Origin: an uncultured Burkholderiales bacterium
GTDB lineage: Bacteria; Pseudomonadota; Gammaproteobacteria; Burkholderiales; Burkholderiaceae_C
Assembly (NCBI GenBank): GCA_903870145.1
Contig: CAIQBO010000003.1
Location: forward strand, 79,135 to 143,134
Reading direction: 5' to 3'
Length of the DNA: 64,000 nucleotides
Shown here: one piece after another, positions 62,960 through 64,000 of the stretch
How positions within the stretch are numbered: the first letter of the stretch is position 1
Layout of the letters: every line of letters begins with the position of its first letter
Made by a program: the position numbers and the translations under genes
Notes under the pieces: model-generated
The model's input: only the letters and a program-made list of their open reading frames with translations
The model's database searches: none
Told to the model about the DNA's origin: nothing

Positions 62960-62980
62960 TTATCCGTACTTTATCCGTAC
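62960..62980. repeat. Direct repeat TTATCCGTAC x2
   Basis: TTATCCGTAC at 62960-62969 and 62971-62980, period 11 bp, just left of terminator copy 2. Could be a protein-binding repeat of the element end. Confidence 0.55.
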
Positions 62981-62986
62981 AGACAT

Positions 62987-63019
62987 AAAAAAAGCACCGA
63001 GCGTTTCCACTAAGTGCTT
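62987..63019 (-). terminator. Terminator copy 2 (right), downstream of a tRNA fragment
   Basis: Minus strand stem AAGCAC (63019-63014) with GTGCTT (62997-62992), then seven T residues (62993-62987). It follows the tRNA 3'-end fragment at 63037-63059 and so is likely the tRNA's native terminator. Confidence 0.65.
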
Positions 63020-63036
63020 GATTTAAATACCATTAT

Positions 63037-63059
63037 TGGTAGGCGCAATTGGACTCGAA
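63037..63059 (-). other. tRNA 3'-end fragment, best fits tRNA-Val(GAC); probable att site
   Basis: Minus strand from the T loop (TTCGAGT), 3' T stem CCAAT, acceptor TGCGCCT, then ACCA. The 5' T-stem strand and everything upstream are absent, so the tRNA is broken exactly at the T loop. This is the usual duplicated core left when an integrase inserts an element into a tRNA 3' end. Identity as tRNA-Val is from recall of the family sequence. Confidence 0.6.
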
Positions 63060-63163
63060 GCAAAAAGAGGCGCCTTTTGAGGGGAATGGAGGGGGTCAAG
63101 GGGGACGTAAGTCCTTGATTTCATTAGAAACGGCTTTTTTCGTTCCCCCTCATTCCCCTTAAT

Positions 63164-63199
63164 GTTACCCAAGAAGTTACCCAGAAAGTTACCCAGAAA
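63164..63199. repeat. 12-bp tandem repeats, three copies
   Basis: GTTACCCAAGAA, GTTACCCAGAAA, GTTACCCAGAAA in direct order. A length of one helical turn plus makes a protein-binding array plausible (iteron-like or integrase arm-site). Function unknown. Confidence 0.6.
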
Positions 63200-63430
63200 C
63201 CACCCCTGAAAAAAGTGCTCTGGTGGACTTCATTGGGAATGCACTTATTACGCTTACCAAATGAGTCAAAATTTGGTCCCCTCCTTCGGCGGGGCTATCC
63301 CTTGCAAGCGCTGTTACCAGCTGCTATCGCAAACAGGTGACCGTCATGCTCTCTGACCTACTCGTCCCCAAAATTCTTCGCAAGCGATCTACCTAGCCGT
63401 TTGGGCGCTGATACGTAAACACCAAGAAGC

Positions 63431-63458
63431 TTCACAGACTGCTAAAGTGAAATACAAT
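63431..63458 (+). promoter_or_regulatory. Candidate promoter of the gene at 63501
   Basis: TTCACA (63431-63436), 16-bp spacer, TACAAT (63453-63458). About 36 bp of leader precede the ATG. Confidence 0.5.
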
Positions 63459-63500
63459 CATTAGTGCAGCACGAATTTGGTAATGCACAAAGGAGATTCC

Positions 63501-63779
63501 ATGCAAGCAATAATGCCACCCCCAACTGTCAAGGTCATCGGCGCCAACGGGCAGATTTCCCTGGGCAAACAGTTTGCCGGTCGTCAAGTGTTGGTCGAAG
63601 AACAAGAAACGGGTGTTTGGCTAATTCGCACAGCCACCGTCATTCCAGACAACGAACGCTGGATGCATGAGGCTCAGGCGGCCTCCGACCTTGCCCTCGC
63701 AGTCACTTGGTCAATGCAGAACCCAGCCTCTGACTCACAAGCCGACACCGTTCTGGCAGATGCGGCCCAAAAGGCATAA
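63501..63779 (+). CDS. Small protein, possible AbrB-like antitoxin
   Basis: 92 residues from the ATG at 63501 with a clear AAAGGAG site. VKVIGANGQISLGKQFAGRQVLVEEQETGVWLI looks like a swapped-hairpin AbrB/MazE-type DNA-binding domain (K-G/N-Q-I-S pattern). The C-terminal half is helical (WMHEAQAASDLALAV). It is 5 bp from the next gene, in TA-like order (antitoxin first). Classification is by pattern only. Confidence 0.7.
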   Translation: MQAIMPPPTVKVIGANGQISLGKQFAGRQVLVEEQETGVWLIRTATVIPDNERWMHEAQAASDLALAVTWSMQNPASDSQADTVLADAAQKA

Positions 63780-63784
63780 GCCAG

Positions 63785-64000
63785 ATGGGCTCCAACGACA
63801 CTCCGGTTCGCCTTGACTTGAACAACCCGGTTTTTCAAGAACACCTGTTGAGCCTGCAAAAGCCGGAACGTAATGCGGCCATTGATACTTTGAGAAAAAT
63901 CCGGTTATTGACCTGGGCGCAGCTGTACCGTGACAACGGTTTGAAGTGGGAAAAAATCGTCAGCGTGAAACCACCGCAGGGCGTCGATGCGATCTACTCA
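63785..64000 (+). CDS. Putative toxin-like partner (5' part; cut by window edge)
   Basis: 72 codons seen, reading LDLNNPVFQEHLLSLQKPER, LRKIRLLTWAQLYRDNGLKWEKI and ending at the window edge in VDAIYS. It resembles small RelE/ParE-fold cytotoxins in composition (basic strands, short helices) but is not identified. Starts 5 bp after the AbrB-like gene. Confidence 0.6.
   Translation, partial: MGSNDTPVRLDLNNPVFQEHLLSLQKPERNAAIDTLRKIRLLTWAQLYRDNGLKWEKIVSVKPPQGVDAIYS

Larger units (their letters stand above)
63060..63500. other. Element end: leader region of the right-edge gene pair
   Basis: No gene. Contains the 12-bp tandem repeats at 63164-63199, a pair of polypyrimidine/polypurine tracts near 63080-63160, and a promoter candidate at 63431-63458 for the gene at 63501. 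No integrase is in the window. Confidence 0.45.

Overview
The window is about 64 kb of chromosome from a betaproteobacterium, order Burkholderiales, most likely a freshwater member of the Comamonadaceae. This rests on gene order (tsf-pyrH-frr-cdsA-dxr-rseP-bamA-skp-lpxD-fabZ-lpxA-lpxB-rnhB, alaA-hom-thrC-moeA-moaD-moaE, rpsF-priB-rpsR-rplI), on a PhaR-type polyhydroxybutyrate regulator, on a PIN-PhoH protein and on a lysine/alanine-rich SWIB protein. No single base-level marker fixes the genus.

Layout. 1-5.0 kb: 5' part of thrS, aceA behind a palindrome-rich promoter, the histone-like SWIB gene and a TPP-dependent enzyme. 5.0-14.9 kb: clpB with a heat-shock promoter, a hypothetical gene, and an amino-acid/molybdopterin operon (alaA-hom-thrC-moeA-moaD-moaE) whose genes overlap by a few bases. 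14.9-20.4 kb: a BCP peroxiredoxin, a PIN-PhoH ATPase, dnaB with two DnaA boxes upstream, and the S6-PriB-S18-L9 operon. 20.4-32.2 kb: a Na+/solute symporter coupled to ppsA, divergent ppsR, then glmM-folP-ftsH-rlmE and divergent yhbY plus a putative glycosyltransferase. 32.2-51.8 kb: greA-carB-carA, then the long envelope/translation cluster running from rpsB down to a SpoU methyltransferase (cell envelope: lpxA/B/D, fabZ, bamA, skp, rseP, cdsA; isoprenoids: dxr; translation: rpsB, tsf, frr). The uppS gene that normally sits between frr and cdsA is absent. 51.8-60.9 kb: an amidase, an NAD(P)HX repair fusion, an SDR, RNase R facing tRNA-Leu(CAG), rimO, phaR and a DMT permease.

The last 3 kb (60.9-64.0 kb) differ. 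They hold a PIN/Phd toxin-antitoxin pair with an operator-overlapped promoter, a decayed higBA locus with a one-base deletion, two similar terminators about 2 kb apart, a 23-bp tRNA 3'-end fragment that looks like an att site, short tandem repeats, and the start of a small two-gene unit (AbrB-like protein plus a compact partner) cut by the window edge. This is probably the edge of an integrated element at tRNA-Val lying mainly beyond the right end, and it is the most promising place for something new.

Most genes are ordinary housekeeping genes. Several starts were moved from the longest reading frame to an internal codon on ribosome-binding-site or family grounds, and non-ATG starts (TTG/GTG) are fairly frequent.
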